The notes below the pieces were generated by a model. That model was given only the letters and a program-made list of their open reading frames with translations, had not been told where the DNA came from and made no database searches. DNA of 64,000 bases from positions 4,650,001 through 4,714,000 of the forward strand of contig NZ_AP022574.1 in the NCBI RefSeq assembly GCF_010729305.1, in the 5' to 3' direction. Both the position numbers and the translations under genes were made by a program. The DNA is from Mycolicibacterium psychrotolerans (GTDB lineage: Bacteria > Actinomycetota > Actinomycetes > Mycobacteriales > Mycobacteriaceae). This document shows, one piece after another, positions 26,549 to 35,450 of this stretch (positions are counted from its first letter, which is position 1; every line of letters begins with the position of its first letter).

Positions 26549-27234
26549 GCGAGCATCGCCGCGACGGCCGAGCGGGGCACGGTCGCCTGCAGCGCACCGC
26601 CGGCGCCGCCCATGACCTCACCCTGACCGAAGAAGAAGATGATCGAGTCGTCGGTCAGGGCGAACTCTGAGTACTTCGAGGGGTCGAGCCCGTCCGCCGC
26701 GGCGATCGGGGCCTCGACCCCCAGTTGGCGCGACACCTCGGACTGCACGATCGGGAAGATCACGTCCACGGGCCGGGTGCCGGGCCTGAACAACGAGTCG
26801 AACGTGATGGGCGCCTTCTTGACGACGTCCCAGTTGAACGCCTTGTACCAGGTCTGCGGGTGCGCGCCGCCGACGTTCTCGTACACCTCGAACACCACGC
26901 TGCGCGTGCCGCCCTCATCCGGCCCGGCGCGGTAGCCCGTTCCCTTTCCGTCGAGCACGTACGGCAGATTCCACGAACCCGGCATCTCCGCCACGTTGAC
27001 GAAGCCATCCCGGGTCTGGGTCAGATAGGCGATCAGCGCCTGCTGGTCGGGATAGTCGGCCGGGAAGATGTAGTCGAGGGTGTAGGTCTTGTTCTCCACG
27101 TGGACGTGACAGATCTGCTCGGCGTCCACGGTGCCGCCGAGGTCGGCGCACGCCGGCTGCGCGGCGGCCGCAGGCGTGGCGCCCCAGCCGGCCAGCACAC
27201 CGGCGGCCAGGAGAGCAGCGGCGAGTTTACGCAT
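26545..27234 (-). CDS. Secreted protein TB22.2-like (RsiV/DUF3298-type)
   Basis: 229 residues from ATG 27234, near the 227 of M. tuberculosis TB22.2 (Rv3036c). The signal peptide (KLAAALLAAGVLAGWGATPAAAA) lacks a lipobox, so it is probably secreted; two cysteines (PACADL and QICHVH) could pair. The middle region (AFNWDVVKKAPITFDSLFRPG) matches the DUF3298/RsiV fold. An esterase activity has been reported for the orthologue, which is not evident from motifs. It is the last gene of the long minus-strand operon that begins near 32.6 kb. Confidence 0.82.
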   Translation of the reverse strand: MRKLAAALLAAGVLAGWGATPAAAAQPACADLGGTVDAEQICHVHVENKTYTLDYIFPADYPDQQALIAYLTQTRDGFVNVAEMPGSWNLPYVLDGKGTGYRAGPDEGGTRSVVFEVYENVGGAHPQTWYKAFNWDVVKKAPITFDSLFRPGTRPVDVIFPIVQSEVSRQLGVEAPIAAADGLDPSKYSEFALTDDSIIFFFGQGEVMGGAGGALQATVPRSAVAAMLA

Positions 27235-27309
27235 CGTCAACAGTCCTCAGGATTCGGCGCCACAGGTGCGACGGCGCATGGTCGGATGTCCGCCAGGGTA
27301 CGTGAGCGA

Positions 27310-28455
27310 TCACCGTGACGGACGACATATGAATGCCGTTGCCCGGCTTGCCGCCCCGGAACCGAGGCGGGTGATGACGACCGAAGCGCGGTCGTCTCCG
27401 CGCAGCCGCAGCCGGGTGCGCAACGCGTCGGGGCCCACGTCGACACCGCGGACCAGGATTTCCAACGCCCCCACCGCCCGCGCCGAAAGCGCCTGCCGCA
27501 GGTGGCGTTCGCTGTAGGGAAGCTGTTCGAGCACCTCGAAGCCGCGTACTCCGTCAGGCAGCCGGTCACCGGACAGATACGCGATGTCGGGGTCGATCTG
27601 CCACAGACCGTGCCGGGCCGCGTAGTGACGCACCAGGCCGGCCCGCACGACGGCGCCGTCCGGGTCGATCAGCCACCGGCCGGCCGGCGCCACGTCGCAG
27701 TCGTCGGGCTCGGTGTCGGTGAGCTGCTCACCGGTGTCGAGCACCGTCGCGCGGCGGCGGACCCCGGCCGTGGTCAGCCCGGCCGACCACAGACAGGCTT
27801 CGCGCACGCTTCCCGACAGTGAGGTGACCTCGATCTCCCCGTCGAAACCCAGTTCGGCCATCATCGCGAAATCGATTCCCGGAGCGCATTTCACCACGTG
27901 ATCGCGGCCTGCCAGCGCGACCAGGAGCTCGTCGAGCGGCGGCTGGTAGGCGCGCGGATCGAATCGGCGCTTGGCGCCGCTGCGCCGCGCCGGGTCCACC
28001 ACGACCACGGCGTTCCCGGTGACGGGACGCAGCGCGTCGGCCCGGCAGAGCACCACCTGGGCACCCACGTTGTGCCGGGCCATCGCCAGCCGTACCGGAT
28101 CGAGGTCGCTGCCCACCACGTACGCGGCCGAATTCCGCAGCGCCACAAGCTCGGAACCGATCGAGCAGGTGGCGTCGTGCACCGTCGCCCCGGCCAGCCG
28201 CCGCGCGCGATGCGCGGCCACCGGCCCCGCGGTGGCCTGCTGCAGGGCCTCGTCGGTGAACAACCACTCCGATGCGTCGGTGAACTTCGCCGCGGCCCGG
28301 CGCCGCAGCTGCACGGTCTCCACCAGCACCGCGGCACGGTCGCCGAATCGCGTTCTCACCGAACCGATGTCGGCGACCAGGGTGGCGGTGCCGAGTGCGA
28401 GCCGGCCGACCTCGGCCAGAGCGAGCCGCCCGGCATCGCTGCGCAGAAAGCTCAC
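27310..28455 (-). CDS. SAM methyltransferase with THUMP-like C-terminal domain (Rv3037c-like)
   Basis: 381 residues from the first usable in-frame start, a GTG at 28455; homologues begin about seven residues further upstream (FGLDDV) but no ATG/GTG/TTG is available there. Motifs: TVHDATCSIGSELVAL (SAM loop), GSDLDPVRLAMARHN, and VVVDPARRSGAKRRF in place of the NPPY of nucleic-acid methyltransferases. The C-terminal ~90 residues match the THUMP-like domain, pointing to RNA; the cluster context has instead led others to suggest sugar methylation. Undecided. Confidence 0.78.
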   Translation of the reverse strand: MSFLRSDAGRLALAEVGRLALGTATLVADIGSVRTRFGDRAAVLVETVQLRRRAAAKFTDASEWLFTDEALQQATAGPVAAHRARRLAGATVHDATCSIGSELVALRNSAAYVVGSDLDPVRLAMARHNVGAQVVLCRADALRPVTGNAVVVVDPARRSGAKRRFDPRAYQPPLDELLVALAGRDHVVKCAPGIDFAMMAELGFDGEIEVTSLSGSVREACLWSAGLTTAGVRRRATVLDTGEQLTDTEPDDCDVAPAGRWLIDPDGAVVRAGLVRHYAARHGLWQIDPDIAYLSGDRLPDGVRGFEVLEQLPYSERHLRQALSARAVGALEILVRGVDVGPDALRTRLRLRGDDRASVVITRLGSGAASRATAFICRPSR

Positions 28456-28472
28456 ATCGTCGAGGCCGAAGG

Positions 28473-29483
28473 CTACGACGGCGTGCCGCCCGGCTTGACC
28501 CCCGTCACCATGACGTTGTAGAACCAGCCCTTCGGCACCACTCGCCGCCACACGGTGGAGTCCACCCATGACAGCGTGGTCCAGCTGGTGAACGCGAATC
28601 TGGCCCAGCCCCAACCGAGCCGGCCCGGCGGCACTGCCGCCTCGAACGTCCGGATCGGCCAGCCCAGCATCGCGGCCGTGAATTCCTCACTGGCCGTGCG
28701 GATCTCGACCGCGCCGGCGTTGGCGGCCATCTGCTCGAGATCGCCGGGATCGAAGGTGTGCAGGTCGACGACGGCCTCCAGCGCTGCCGCGCGCGAGGAT
28801 TCGTCGAGTTCGGCCTGCGGGCGGCGCCACTGCGAGAGCATCGGCAGCTTGGTCACGTTGGTCGCGACCTGCCAGGTCAGCGTCGAGAGCTCCCGGGCGT
28901 AACGGTTGCCGACCGTGGTCGGCTCGCCGGCGAAGACGAATCGGCCGCCCGGCTTGAGCACGCGCACGACCTCGCGCAGCGACAGTTCCACGTCGGGGAT
29001 GTGGTGCAGCACGGCATGGCCGACCACCAGATCGAAGGTGTTGTCGTCGTACGGGATGCCCTCGGCATCGGCGACCCGCCCGTCGACGTCCAGGCCGAGA
29101 CCCTGCCCGTTGCGGGTGGCCACCTTGACCATGCCCGGCGACAGGTCGGTGACGGACCCGCGGCGCGCCACCCCCGCCTGGATCAGGTTGAGCAGGAAGA
29201 AACCGGTGCCGCAGCCCAGTTCCAGTGCGCGGTCGTAGGGCAGTTCGCGCTGCACCTCGTCGGGCACCGCCGCGTCGAAGCGGCCACGGGCGTAGTCGAC
29301 GCACCGCTGGTCGTAGGAGATCGACCACTTCTCGTCGTAGGTCTCGGCCTCCCAGTCGTGGTAGAGCACCTGGGCGAGCTTGGAGTCGTGCATCGCGGCT
29401 TCGACCTGCTCCTTGGTCGCGCGCGGCGTCGGAGCCGGGTCGGCGACATCTGGGTGAGCGCCGGGTTCCTTCGTTTCCGTCAT
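28473..29483 (-). CDS. SAM-dependent methyltransferase (Rv3038c-like)
   Basis: 336 residues from ATG 29483. Class I fold: LELGCGTGFFLLNLIQAG (motif I), VTDLSPGMVKVA, and VVGHAVLHHIPDVELSLREV (post-motif), followed by GGRFVFAGEPTT. The C-terminal third has aromatic, weakly hydrophobic stretches and no second domain. Substrate unknown. It lies 10 bases downstream of the EchA17-like gene in the same operon. Confidence 0.85.
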   Translation of the reverse strand: MTETKEPGAHPDVADPAPTPRATKEQVEAAMHDSKLAQVLYHDWEAETYDEKWSISYDQRCVDYARGRFDAAVPDEVQRELPYDRALELGCGTGFFLLNLIQAGVARRGSVTDLSPGMVKVATRNGQGLGLDVDGRVADAEGIPYDDNTFDLVVGHAVLHHIPDVELSLREVVRVLKPGGRFVFAGEPTTVGNRYARELSTLTWQVATNVTKLPMLSQWRRPQAELDESSRAAALEAVVDLHTFDPGDLEQMAANAGAVEIRTASEEFTAAMLGWPIRTFEAAVPPGRLGWGWARFAFTSWTTLSWVDSTVWRRVVPKGWFYNVMVTGVKPGGTPS

Positions 29484-29493
29484 GCAGGGCAGC

Positions 29494-30150
29494 CTAACGT
29501 CTGCCGTCGAAGGCGCCTTTTGCGGCCGCCAGGACCTCCGGCGGGTAGTCCACGAACCGGCGCGCCCAGGCCAGGGCGGCGTCGTAGACGGCGTCGGGTG
29601 CGACGAGCTCGTCGACGAGGCCGAGCTCCCGCGCTTCCCTGGCGTCGACGAACCGGCCGCTGAACACCAGGTCCTTGGCCTTGCTCGCACCGATCGCCGC
29701 TGACAGGCGGGTCGCCGCCTGCCCCGCGGGAGCGCGGCCGGCCAGGATCTGCGTCGCGCCGAACTTCGCGTTGTCACCGCTGATGCGCCAATCGGCGGCC
29801 AACGCCAGCGTCAAGCCCGCGCCGAGTGCGTACCCGGTGATCGCGGCCACGGTGGGCCTCGGCACCGCCGCGAGCGCGTCGACGGCCTCGTGGCACACCC
29901 TGGCGGCCGCCTCGGCCTCCTCGGCGTTCAGCGTCTCCAGCTCGGGCATGTCCTCGCCGGCGGAGAAGATCTCGTGCCCGCCGAAGAGGATGACCGCGGT
30001 CAGGTCGTCGCGCCGGGCCAGGTCGGCTGCGGCCTCGGCGATCTCGCGACAGACCTGGCGGGTCACGGCGTTGGTGGGCGGCCGGGACAGCAGCAGCGTC
30101 GCGATCCGCGCGTCGTCCTCGCCGAAGTGGACGCTGACGAACTCCGTCAC
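29494..30150 (-). CDS. Enoyl-CoA hydratase-fold protein EchA17-like, short and catalytically altered
   Basis: 218 residues from GTG 30150, whose GTGA overlaps the Nudix stop. Crotonase fold: oxyanion-hole HEIFSAGEDMPEL and GYALGAGLTLALAADW. The two catalytic glutamates of classic hydratases fall on Thr (in GAGLTLAL) and Gln (in FGATQILAG). The protein ends at AAKGAFDGRR, about 36 residues short of remembered M. tuberculosis EchA17 (254), so the C-terminal trimerisation helices are missing. Hydratase activity is therefore doubtful. Confidence 0.85.
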   Translation of the reverse strand: MTEFVSVHFGEDDARIATLLLSRPPTNAVTRQVCREIAEAAADLARRDDLTAVILFGGHEIFSAGEDMPELETLNAEEAEAAARVCHEAVDALAAVPRPTVAAITGYALGAGLTLALAADWRISGDNAKFGATQILAGRAPAGQAATRLSAAIGASKAKDLVFSGRFVDAREARELGLVDELVAPDAVYDAALAWARRFVDYPPEVLAAAKGAFDGRR

Positions 30151-30977
30151 GACAGCGGCGCCCCGTCGGTGTAGCCCTGCGGGGCACGCCGATTCCGGGC
30201 GGCGTTGTAGCGATCGCTGTTGAAGAACTCGATCTCCCAGTTGCCGCCGGTCTCGGCGGCCAGCGACGGCTCGATCGCGACGATCCGGCGTTCTACGGCC
30301 AGCACCTCGGCGACGGTGCGCCCGTTGAGCGCGTCGAGCTGGGTCCACGTCGGCGGCAGCAGGAAGCTGCGGCCATCGGCGAAGTCGTCGAGGGCGGCCT
30401 GCGGGGTGACCCAGTCGGCCTTGTCGGTCTCGGTGTTGTCCCCGTCGGCGCGCTGGCCCTGCGGCAGCGCCGCAACGAAGAAGTACGTGTCGTAGCGGCG
30501 GGTGCGCTCCTCCTTCGGGGTCACCCAGTTCGCCCACGGCCGCAGCAGATCCGCCCGCAGGACCAGCTTCTCGGCCCGCAGGAACTCCCCGAACGACAGT
30601 GACTTGCTCTCCAGCGCCGCCCGCTGCTCCCGGTACACCGACGCGTCGTCGACCAGCAGGTCCGGGTCGTCGGCCGAGCCCGCGAACAACACGCCGGACT
30701 CCTCGAAGGTCTCGCGCGCGGCCGCGCACACCAGCGCTTCGGCGAGTTCCTCGTCGGTGCCGAACCGGCCCGCCCACCAGCTGCGGTCGGGTCCGTGCCA
30801 GGCGATGTCGGCGTTGCGGTCGCGGTCGTCGACCCCGCCGCCGGGAAACACCATGACCCCGGCGACGAAGTCCATCGCCGAATGCCTGCGCATCAGGAAG
30901 ATCTTGATGCCCTCGTCGGTGTCGCGCACCAGCATCACGGTCGCGGCCGGCCGCGGAACCAGAGGATCGGTACTCAC
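30147..30977 (-). CDS. Nudix hydrolase, NUDT19-like
   Basis: 276 residues from ATG 30977. The Nudix box is split: FPGGGVDDRD supplies the glycine part and ARETFEESGVLF the metal-binding REX2EE part, with about 35 residues between, as in the NUDT19/RP2p group that hydrolyses CoA derivatives. VMLVRDTDEGIKIFLMRR at the N-terminus is typical of that group. Neighbours are an EchA17-like protein and an ABC ATPase; both junctions are 4-base overlaps. Substrate specificity is inferred from the insertion only. Confidence 0.85.
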   Translation of the reverse strand: MSTDPLVPRPAATVMLVRDTDEGIKIFLMRRHSAMDFVAGVMVFPGGGVDDRDRNADIAWHGPDRSWWAGRFGTDEELAEALVCAAARETFEESGVLFAGSADDPDLLVDDASVYREQRAALESKSLSFGEFLRAEKLVLRADLLRPWANWVTPKEERTRRYDTYFFVAALPQGQRADGDNTETDKADWVTPQAALDDFADGRSFLLPPTWTQLDALNGRTVAEVLAVERRIVAIEPSLAAETGGNWEIEFFNSDRYNAARNRRAPQGYTDGAPLS

Positions 30978-31825
30978 AAGCGCCTCCTGTGTGCCGCGCG
31001 GGTGCGCGTCCGGCGCGCGAAGTACCGGCCGTCGATGATGTCCAGGGCGATGGACTGCCCGAACGCCGTCGACAGGTTCTCCGACGTCAGCACGTCGGTC
31101 AGCAGGCCGGCGCCGACCACGGCGCCCTCGGAAAGGATCAGGCAGTGCGAGAAGCCGGGCGGGATCTCCTCGACGTGGTGGGTCACCAGCACCATCGCCG
31201 GGGCGTCGGGGTCCAGCGCCAGATCGCTGAGCCGGGCGACGAGTTCTTCGCGGCCGCCGAGGTCGAGGCCGGCGGCGGGTTCGTCGAGCAGCAGCAGTTC
31301 GGGGTCGGTCATCAGCGACCGCGCGATCAGCACGCGTTTGCGCTCACCCTCCGACAGCGTGCCGTAGGTGCGGTCGGCCAGGTGCTCGCCGCCGACGCTC
31401 TCCAGCATGTCGAGCGCCCGTTCGTAGTCGACGTCGTCGTAGCGCTCGCGCCAGCGGCCGAGCACCGAGTAGCCGGCCGACACCACCAGGTCGCGCACGA
31501 TCTCGTCATCGGGCACGCGTTGGGCCAGCGCGGCGCTGCTCAGCCCGATGCGCGCGCGCAGTTCGGACATGTCGACCCGGCCGAGGCGTTCCCCGAGGAT
31601 GTAGGCGGTGCCTGACGACGGATGTTCCATCGCCGCGGCGATGCGCAGCAGGGAGGTCTTGCCCGCGCCGTTGGGGCCGATGACCACCCACCGCTCGTCG
31701 AGCTCCACCGACCAGGTCACCGGGCCGACGAGCAGCCGGCCGTTGCGGCGCAACGTGACCTTGGCGAAGTCGATCAGCAGGTCTTCGTCGGCTTCGTGGA
31801 CGTCATCGTCGGGGTCGGCTGGCAC
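30974..31825 (-). CDS. ABC transporter ATP-binding protein (Rv3041c-like)
   Basis: 283 residues from GTG 31825. Walker A GPNGAGKTS, signature LSEGERKRVLIARSLM, Walker B LLLLDEPAAGLD and the switch His in LVTHHVEEI. No membrane domain is fused and no classical permease is adjacent; YczE upstream is a membrane protein but not a known ABC partner. The start lies 52 bases inside the YczE gene. The homologous ModF-like ATPases act in the cytoplasm, so transport is not assured. Confidence 0.86.
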   Translation of the reverse strand: MPADPDDDVHEADEDLLIDFAKVTLRRNGRLLVGPVTWSVELDERWVVIGPNGAGKTSLLRIAAAMEHPSSGTAYILGERLGRVDMSELRARIGLSSAALAQRVPDDEIVRDLVVSAGYSVLGRWRERYDDVDYERALDMLESVGGEHLADRTYGTLSEGERKRVLIARSLMTDPELLLLDEPAAGLDLGGREELVARLSDLALDPDAPAMVLVTHHVEEIPPGFSHCLILSEGAVVGAGLLTDVLTSENLSTAFGQSIALDIIDGRYFARRTRTRAAHRRRL

Positions 31826-32502
31826 CCGCTCATCGTAGTCAGCCCGGAAACGTCGGGCCGGATGGCGTCCGGCACGTCCGGACGGACCTGGGCCCAGCCG
31901 CTGACGGCGAGGATCCGCCCCGGGGTGAGGCGCACGAACAGCTGCACCAGCGGCCCGATGCCGAACGCGTAGACCAGTGTGCCGATGCCGACGGTGCCGC
32001 CGAGCAGCCACCCCACGGTGAGCACCGTGACCTCGATCGTGGTGCGCACCAAGCGAACCGAGCGCCCGGTGCGCACCACCAGCCCGGTCATCAGCCCGTC
32101 GCGCGGACCGGCTCCGAGGCCCGCGCCGATGTAGAGAACGGTGCTGACGGCGTTGGACACCACGGCCGCCGCCATCAGTGCCGCGCGGACCGGTAGGGAC
32201 TCCGGTGCGGGAATGAGCCACAGCGCGACGTCGACGGTCACGGCGATGACGACGACGTTGGCGACCGTGCCGATGCCCGGCCGGTTGCGCAGCGGTATCC
32301 ACGCCAGCAGCACCGCGACGCCCACCACCGCCGACGCCGCGCCGATACTGAGCGGAGTGCGCAGCGCCAGTCCTTGGTGGAAGACGTCCCAGGGGTCCAG
32401 TCCGAGGCCGGCACGGACCATCATCGCCATGGACGTGCCGTAGCCAACCAGGCCGGCCAGCAGCGCGACCCCGCGCGCGGCGGCAGTGCTCAGACGGGCC
32501 AT
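31774..32502 (-). CDS. YczE/YitT-type membrane protein
   Basis: 242 residues with about five hydrophobic segments: 10-30, 50-70, 74-97, 107-130 and 160-195. The signatures MVRAGLGLDPWDVFHQGL and GAGLGAGPRDGLMTGL are the duplicated G-x-DPWDv/GPRDGLM motif of YczE. Function is unknown; in many bacteria the gene is beside, and controlled by, a MocR regulator (YczR), as it is here. The last ~30 residues overlap the ABC ATPase start in another frame. Confidence 0.85.
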   Translation of the reverse strand: MARLSTAAARGVALLAGLVGYGTSMAMMVRAGLGLDPWDVFHQGLALRTPLSIGAASAVVGVAVLLAWIPLRNRPGIGTVANVVVIAVTVDVALWLIPAPESLPVRAALMAAAVVSNAVSTVLYIGAGLGAGPRDGLMTGLVVRTGRSVRLVRTTIEVTVLTVGWLLGGTVGIGTLVYAFGIGPLVQLFVRLTPGRILAVSGWAQVRPDVPDAIRPDVSGLTTMSGCQPTPTMTSTKPTKTC

Positions 32503-32505
32503 CCG

Positions 32506-32658
32506 TCAGGCGTGATCGGGGAAGTGCATGCGGATGGCATCGAGCTCGCTGCGCATGCGGCGGGCGTCGGCGTCGCGATCGTCGATCGCTCCCCCGATCG
32601 AGGGCGAGTAATACAGATCGGCCAGCCGGTGGGCCAGTCGAGATATCCAGTGGTTCAT
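32506..32658 (-). CDS. Small hypothetical protein upstream of yczE
   Basis: 50 residues from ATG 32658 (MNHWISRLAHRLADLYY...HFPDHA). It is hydrophilic and probably helical, with no recognised domain. It ends 3 bases before the YczE start, so it would be the first gene of the operon. A longer in-frame start at 32721 would run through the putative operator into the MocR gene and is rejected. Judged real on spacing and composition; no homologue recalled. Confidence 0.5.
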   Translation of the reverse strand: MNHWISRLAHRLADLYYSPSIGGAIDDRDADARRMRSELDAIRMHFPDHA

Positions 32659-32674
32659 ACCGCCATGATCTTGG

Positions 32675-32717
32675 GCCACTGGCTTGCTCTTCAATAGCCA
32701 GTCGGTGAATACTGGCC
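32675..32717. promoter_or_regulatory. Repeated ACTGGC half-sites between yczE operon and MocR gene
   Basis: Three half-sites: ACTGGC at 32678-32683 (itself in the near palindrome GCCACTGGC, 32675-32683), its complement GCCAGT at 32697-32702 and ACTGGC at 32711-32716. The two direct copies are 33 bases apart, about three helical turns, the geometry known for MocR regulators such as GabR. The last copy lies 4 bases from the MocR ATG, and TGAATACT could be a -10 for a leaderless transcript. Confidence 0.65.
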
Positions 32718-32720
32718 TCA

Positions 32721-34163
32721 ATGACGACGGTGATGACAGCCAGATCTCTCGATGTGGACCTCTTGGCCCGCGAGTTGGGGAACTGGCGCACGTCCAGTCG
32801 CAGCGGGCCGGCCTATCACGGGCTGGCCGACGCGATCCGATTGCTCATCGTGGACGGCCGGGTGCCGGTGGGCGCCCGACTGCCCAGTGAGCGGGCCCTG
32901 GCCGAGGCGCTGCGCGTCTCCCGCACGACGGTCACCGCGGCCTACGCCCAGTTGCGCGACGACGGATACCTGCACGCCCGGCAGGGCGCGCGGAGCACGA
33001 CCGCGCTGCCCCTGACCTCGCCCGCGACCGTCATACCGGCCATTCCGACGGCCAATCTGGCCGCCGCCACGCTGGCCGCTCCGGCGGCCGTGGTGTCGCG
33101 GGCGTTCGCCGAAGCGGCCGACCAGGTCACGCCGTACCTGCGCGATATCGGAATCGAGTTGCGCGGCGTTCTGCCGCTTCGCGAAGCCATCGCCGAAAGG
33201 TATTGCGCACGAGGCCTTCCCACCGAGCCCGACGAGATCCTGGTGACCACCGGAGCGTTGCACGCGATCGGGCTGATCCTGGCCACCTACACCCAACCCG
33301 ACGATCGGGTGCTCGTCGAGCAACCCACCTACCACGGCGGCCTCGCCGCGATGGCCGTCCGCGGCCTGCGGCCGGTGCCGGTCGCGATGACCCCCGACGG
33401 CTGGGAACTCGACGCCATCGACGCCGCGATCCGTCAGCTGTCCCCGAGCCTGGCGTATCTGATCCCCGACAACCACAATCCGACCGGGATGACGCTGCCG
33501 CCTCCGGGGCGGAGCCGGCTGGCGCACATCATCGGCGAGACCCGCACCCGCACCATCATCGACGAGACGATCACCGACATGTGGCTCGACGAGGAGGTGC
33601 CTGCCCCGTTCGCCGCGTCGATGACCACGCGCCGGGACCTGATGCTGACCGTCGGGTCGATGTCGAAGTCGTTCTGGGGCGGACTGCGCATCGGCTGGAT
33701 CCGGGCCGAGCGGAACACTCTCGCCACGGTCGCCGCGCTGCGACCCGCGATCGACATGGGCACACCTGTGTTCGAGCAGCTGGCTGCGGCAAGGCTTTTG
33801 GCGGTCGAGGACGATGTGCTCCCGGACCGGAGGGAGATCCTTCGTGCCCGCCGCGCGCTGCTGCTCGACCTGCTCGCCGAGCACCTTCCCGACTGGCGGC
33901 CCTCCCCCGGCAAGGGCGGGATGTCACTGTGGGTGCGGCTGCCCGCGCCGATGAGCTCGGCACTGTCGGCGGCCGCGTCGCGGACGGGCCTGGAAATCCC
34001 GCCCGGTCCGCGCTTCGGCGTGGACGGCACGCTGGAGCGGTTCATCCGGGTGCCCTACACCCTGCCCGACGACCAGCTCGTCGCCTCGATCGAGCTCCTG
34101 GCGCGCGCGTGGCGCGCTGTCACCGGATCCACGTCGGTGGAGCCGACCGCGGTCGTGGTCTGA
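32721..34163 (+). CDS. MocR-family (GntR-HTH/aminotransferase) regulator, YczR-like
   Basis: 480 residues. N-terminal winged helix (about 30-95): ADAIRLLIVDGRVPVGARLPSE then LAEALRVSRTTVTAAYAQL. The C-terminal ~370 residues are an aminotransferase fold I domain with YLIPDNHNPTGMTL and the PLP lysine in SMSKSFWGGLRIGW. MocR proteins sense PLP or an amino compound and act on the divergent gene; this one is divergent from the YczE operon, matching YczR. The stop is one base from the convergent serB2 stop. Confidence 0.9.
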   Translation: MTTVMTARSLDVDLLARELGNWRTSSRSGPAYHGLADAIRLLIVDGRVPVGARLPSERALAEALRVSRTTVTAAYAQLRDDGYLHARQGARSTTALPLTSPATVIPAIPTANLAAATLAAPAAVVSRAFAEAADQVTPYLRDIGIELRGVLPLREAIAERYCARGLPTEPDEILVTTGALHAIGLILATYTQPDDRVLVEQPTYHGGLAAMAVRGLRPVPVAMTPDGWELDAIDAAIRQLSPSLAYLIPDNHNPTGMTLPPPGRSRLAHIIGETRTRTIIDETITDMWLDEEVPAPFAASMTTRRDLMLTVGSMSKSFWGGLRIGWIRAERNTLATVAALRPAIDMGTPVFEQLAAARLLAVEDDVLPDRREILRARRALLLDLLAEHLPDWRPSPGKGGMSLWVRLPAPMSSALSAAASRTGLEIPPGPRFGVDGTLERFIRVPYTLPDDQLVASIELLARAWRAVTGSTSVEPTAVVV

Positions 34164-34164
34164 C

Positions 34165-35370
34165 TCAGTCCGGGATCTCGACGCGACGGACCACGCCGTC
34201 GAGCGCGTCGGCCGCTTCGATCTCGCCGCGGGTGATGCCGAGGATGAACAGCACGGTGTCGAGATACGGGTGGCTCAGCGACGCGTCCGCCACTTCGCGC
34301 AGCGCGGGTTTGGCGTTGAAGGCCACGCCGAGTCCCGCGGCGGTGAGCATGTCGATGTCGTTGGCGCCGTCACCGACGGCGACGGTCTGTTCCATCGGCA
34401 CCCCGACCTGCTGGGCGAAATTGCGCAGCGCCTTGGCTTTTCCGGGCCGGTCGACGACGTCGCCGATGACCCGTCCGGTGAGCTTGCCGTCGACGACCTC
34501 GAGTTCGTTGGCGGCGACGAAGTCCATCATCAGCTCGTGCGCCAGCGGCTCGATGACCTGCCGGAAGCCCCCGGAGACGATGCCGCAGTAGTAACCGAGG
34601 CGGCGCAGTGTGCGCAGCGTGGTGCGGGCACCTGCGGTGAGTTCGATCTGCTCGGCCACCTGGTCGAGGACGCCGGCGGGCAGCCCTTCCAGCGTCGCGA
34701 CACGTCGGTGCAGCGACTCGGCGAAGTCGAGCTCGCCGCGCATCGCCGCCTCGGTCACCTCGGCGACCGCGGCCTCGGCGCCGGCATGCGCGGCCAGCAT
34801 CTCGATCACCTCACCCTGGATCAGGGTGGAGTCCACGTCGAACACGATGAGGCGCTTGGCACGGCGGGACAGGCTGTAGTCCTCGACCGCGATGTCCACG
34901 CTCTCCTGGACCGCCACGCGGGCCAGCGTCGCCTGCAGATCGCGGTAGCTGCCCGGCGGCACCGACACCCGCAGCTCGAGTCCGGTCACCGGATAGTCGG
35001 AGACACCGCGGATGAAGTCGATGTTCACGCCCAGCGCGGCCGCCTCGCGCGCCACCACGCCGAACGCCTCCGCCGTGATCGGCCTGCCCAGCACCACGAT
35101 GGTGTGCGTCGACGGTTCCCGCAGCACCGGCAGGCCGTCGCTGCCCTCGATCGTCACCTCGAGGCCGAGCCGGTGTATCGCGGCCGAGACCTCGTCGCGC
35201 AGATCCGGTCCGGCGGCCACCTCGGCGGCCGCGGCGACGAGCACTCCGAGTGTCAGCCGGCCGCGGATGACCACCTGTTCGACGTTGAGGAGGTCCACCC
35301 GATGCCGGGACAGCACCTCGAACAGCGCCGACGTCACACCCGGCTGATCGCGACCCGTCACAGTTATCAA
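34165..35370 (-). CDS. serB: Phosphoserine phosphatase SerB2 with two ACT domains
   Basis: 401 residues from a TTG at 35370. The last step of serine synthesis. Two ACT domains (about 1-75 and 87-165; ITVTGRDQPGVTSALFEVL and TIVVLGRPITAEAF) precede the HAD domain with FDVDSTLIQGE (nucleophile Asp178, general acid Asp180), SGGF and GDGANDIDML. M. tuberculosis SerB2 (409 residues) has eight more N-terminal residues; here no ATG or GTG exists in frame upstream and no good ribosome site precedes the TTG, so the start is uncertain. It follows ctaD on the same strand. Confidence 0.93.
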   Translation of the reverse strand: MITVTGRDQPGVTSALFEVLSRHRVDLLNVEQVVIRGRLTLGVLVAAAAEVAAGPDLRDEVSAAIHRLGLEVTIEGSDGLPVLREPSTHTIVVLGRPITAEAFGVVAREAAALGVNIDFIRGVSDYPVTGLELRVSVPPGSYRDLQATLARVAVQESVDIAVEDYSLSRRAKRLIVFDVDSTLIQGEVIEMLAAHAGAEAAVAEVTEAAMRGELDFAESLHRRVATLEGLPAGVLDQVAEQIELTAGARTTLRTLRRLGYYCGIVSGGFRQVIEPLAHELMMDFVAANELEVVDGKLTGRVIGDVVDRPGKAKALRNFAQQVGVPMEQTVAVGDGANDIDMLTAAGLGVAFNAKPALREVADASLSHPYLDTVLFILGITRGEIEAADALDGVVRRVEIPD

Positions 35371-35450
35371 CAGCGACGAACGATTGCGCGAAGTACCGGC
35401 CGTTACGCTTCCGATGCGCTCACCCCCGAGTGCCTCTGGCGTTCTTGCGG

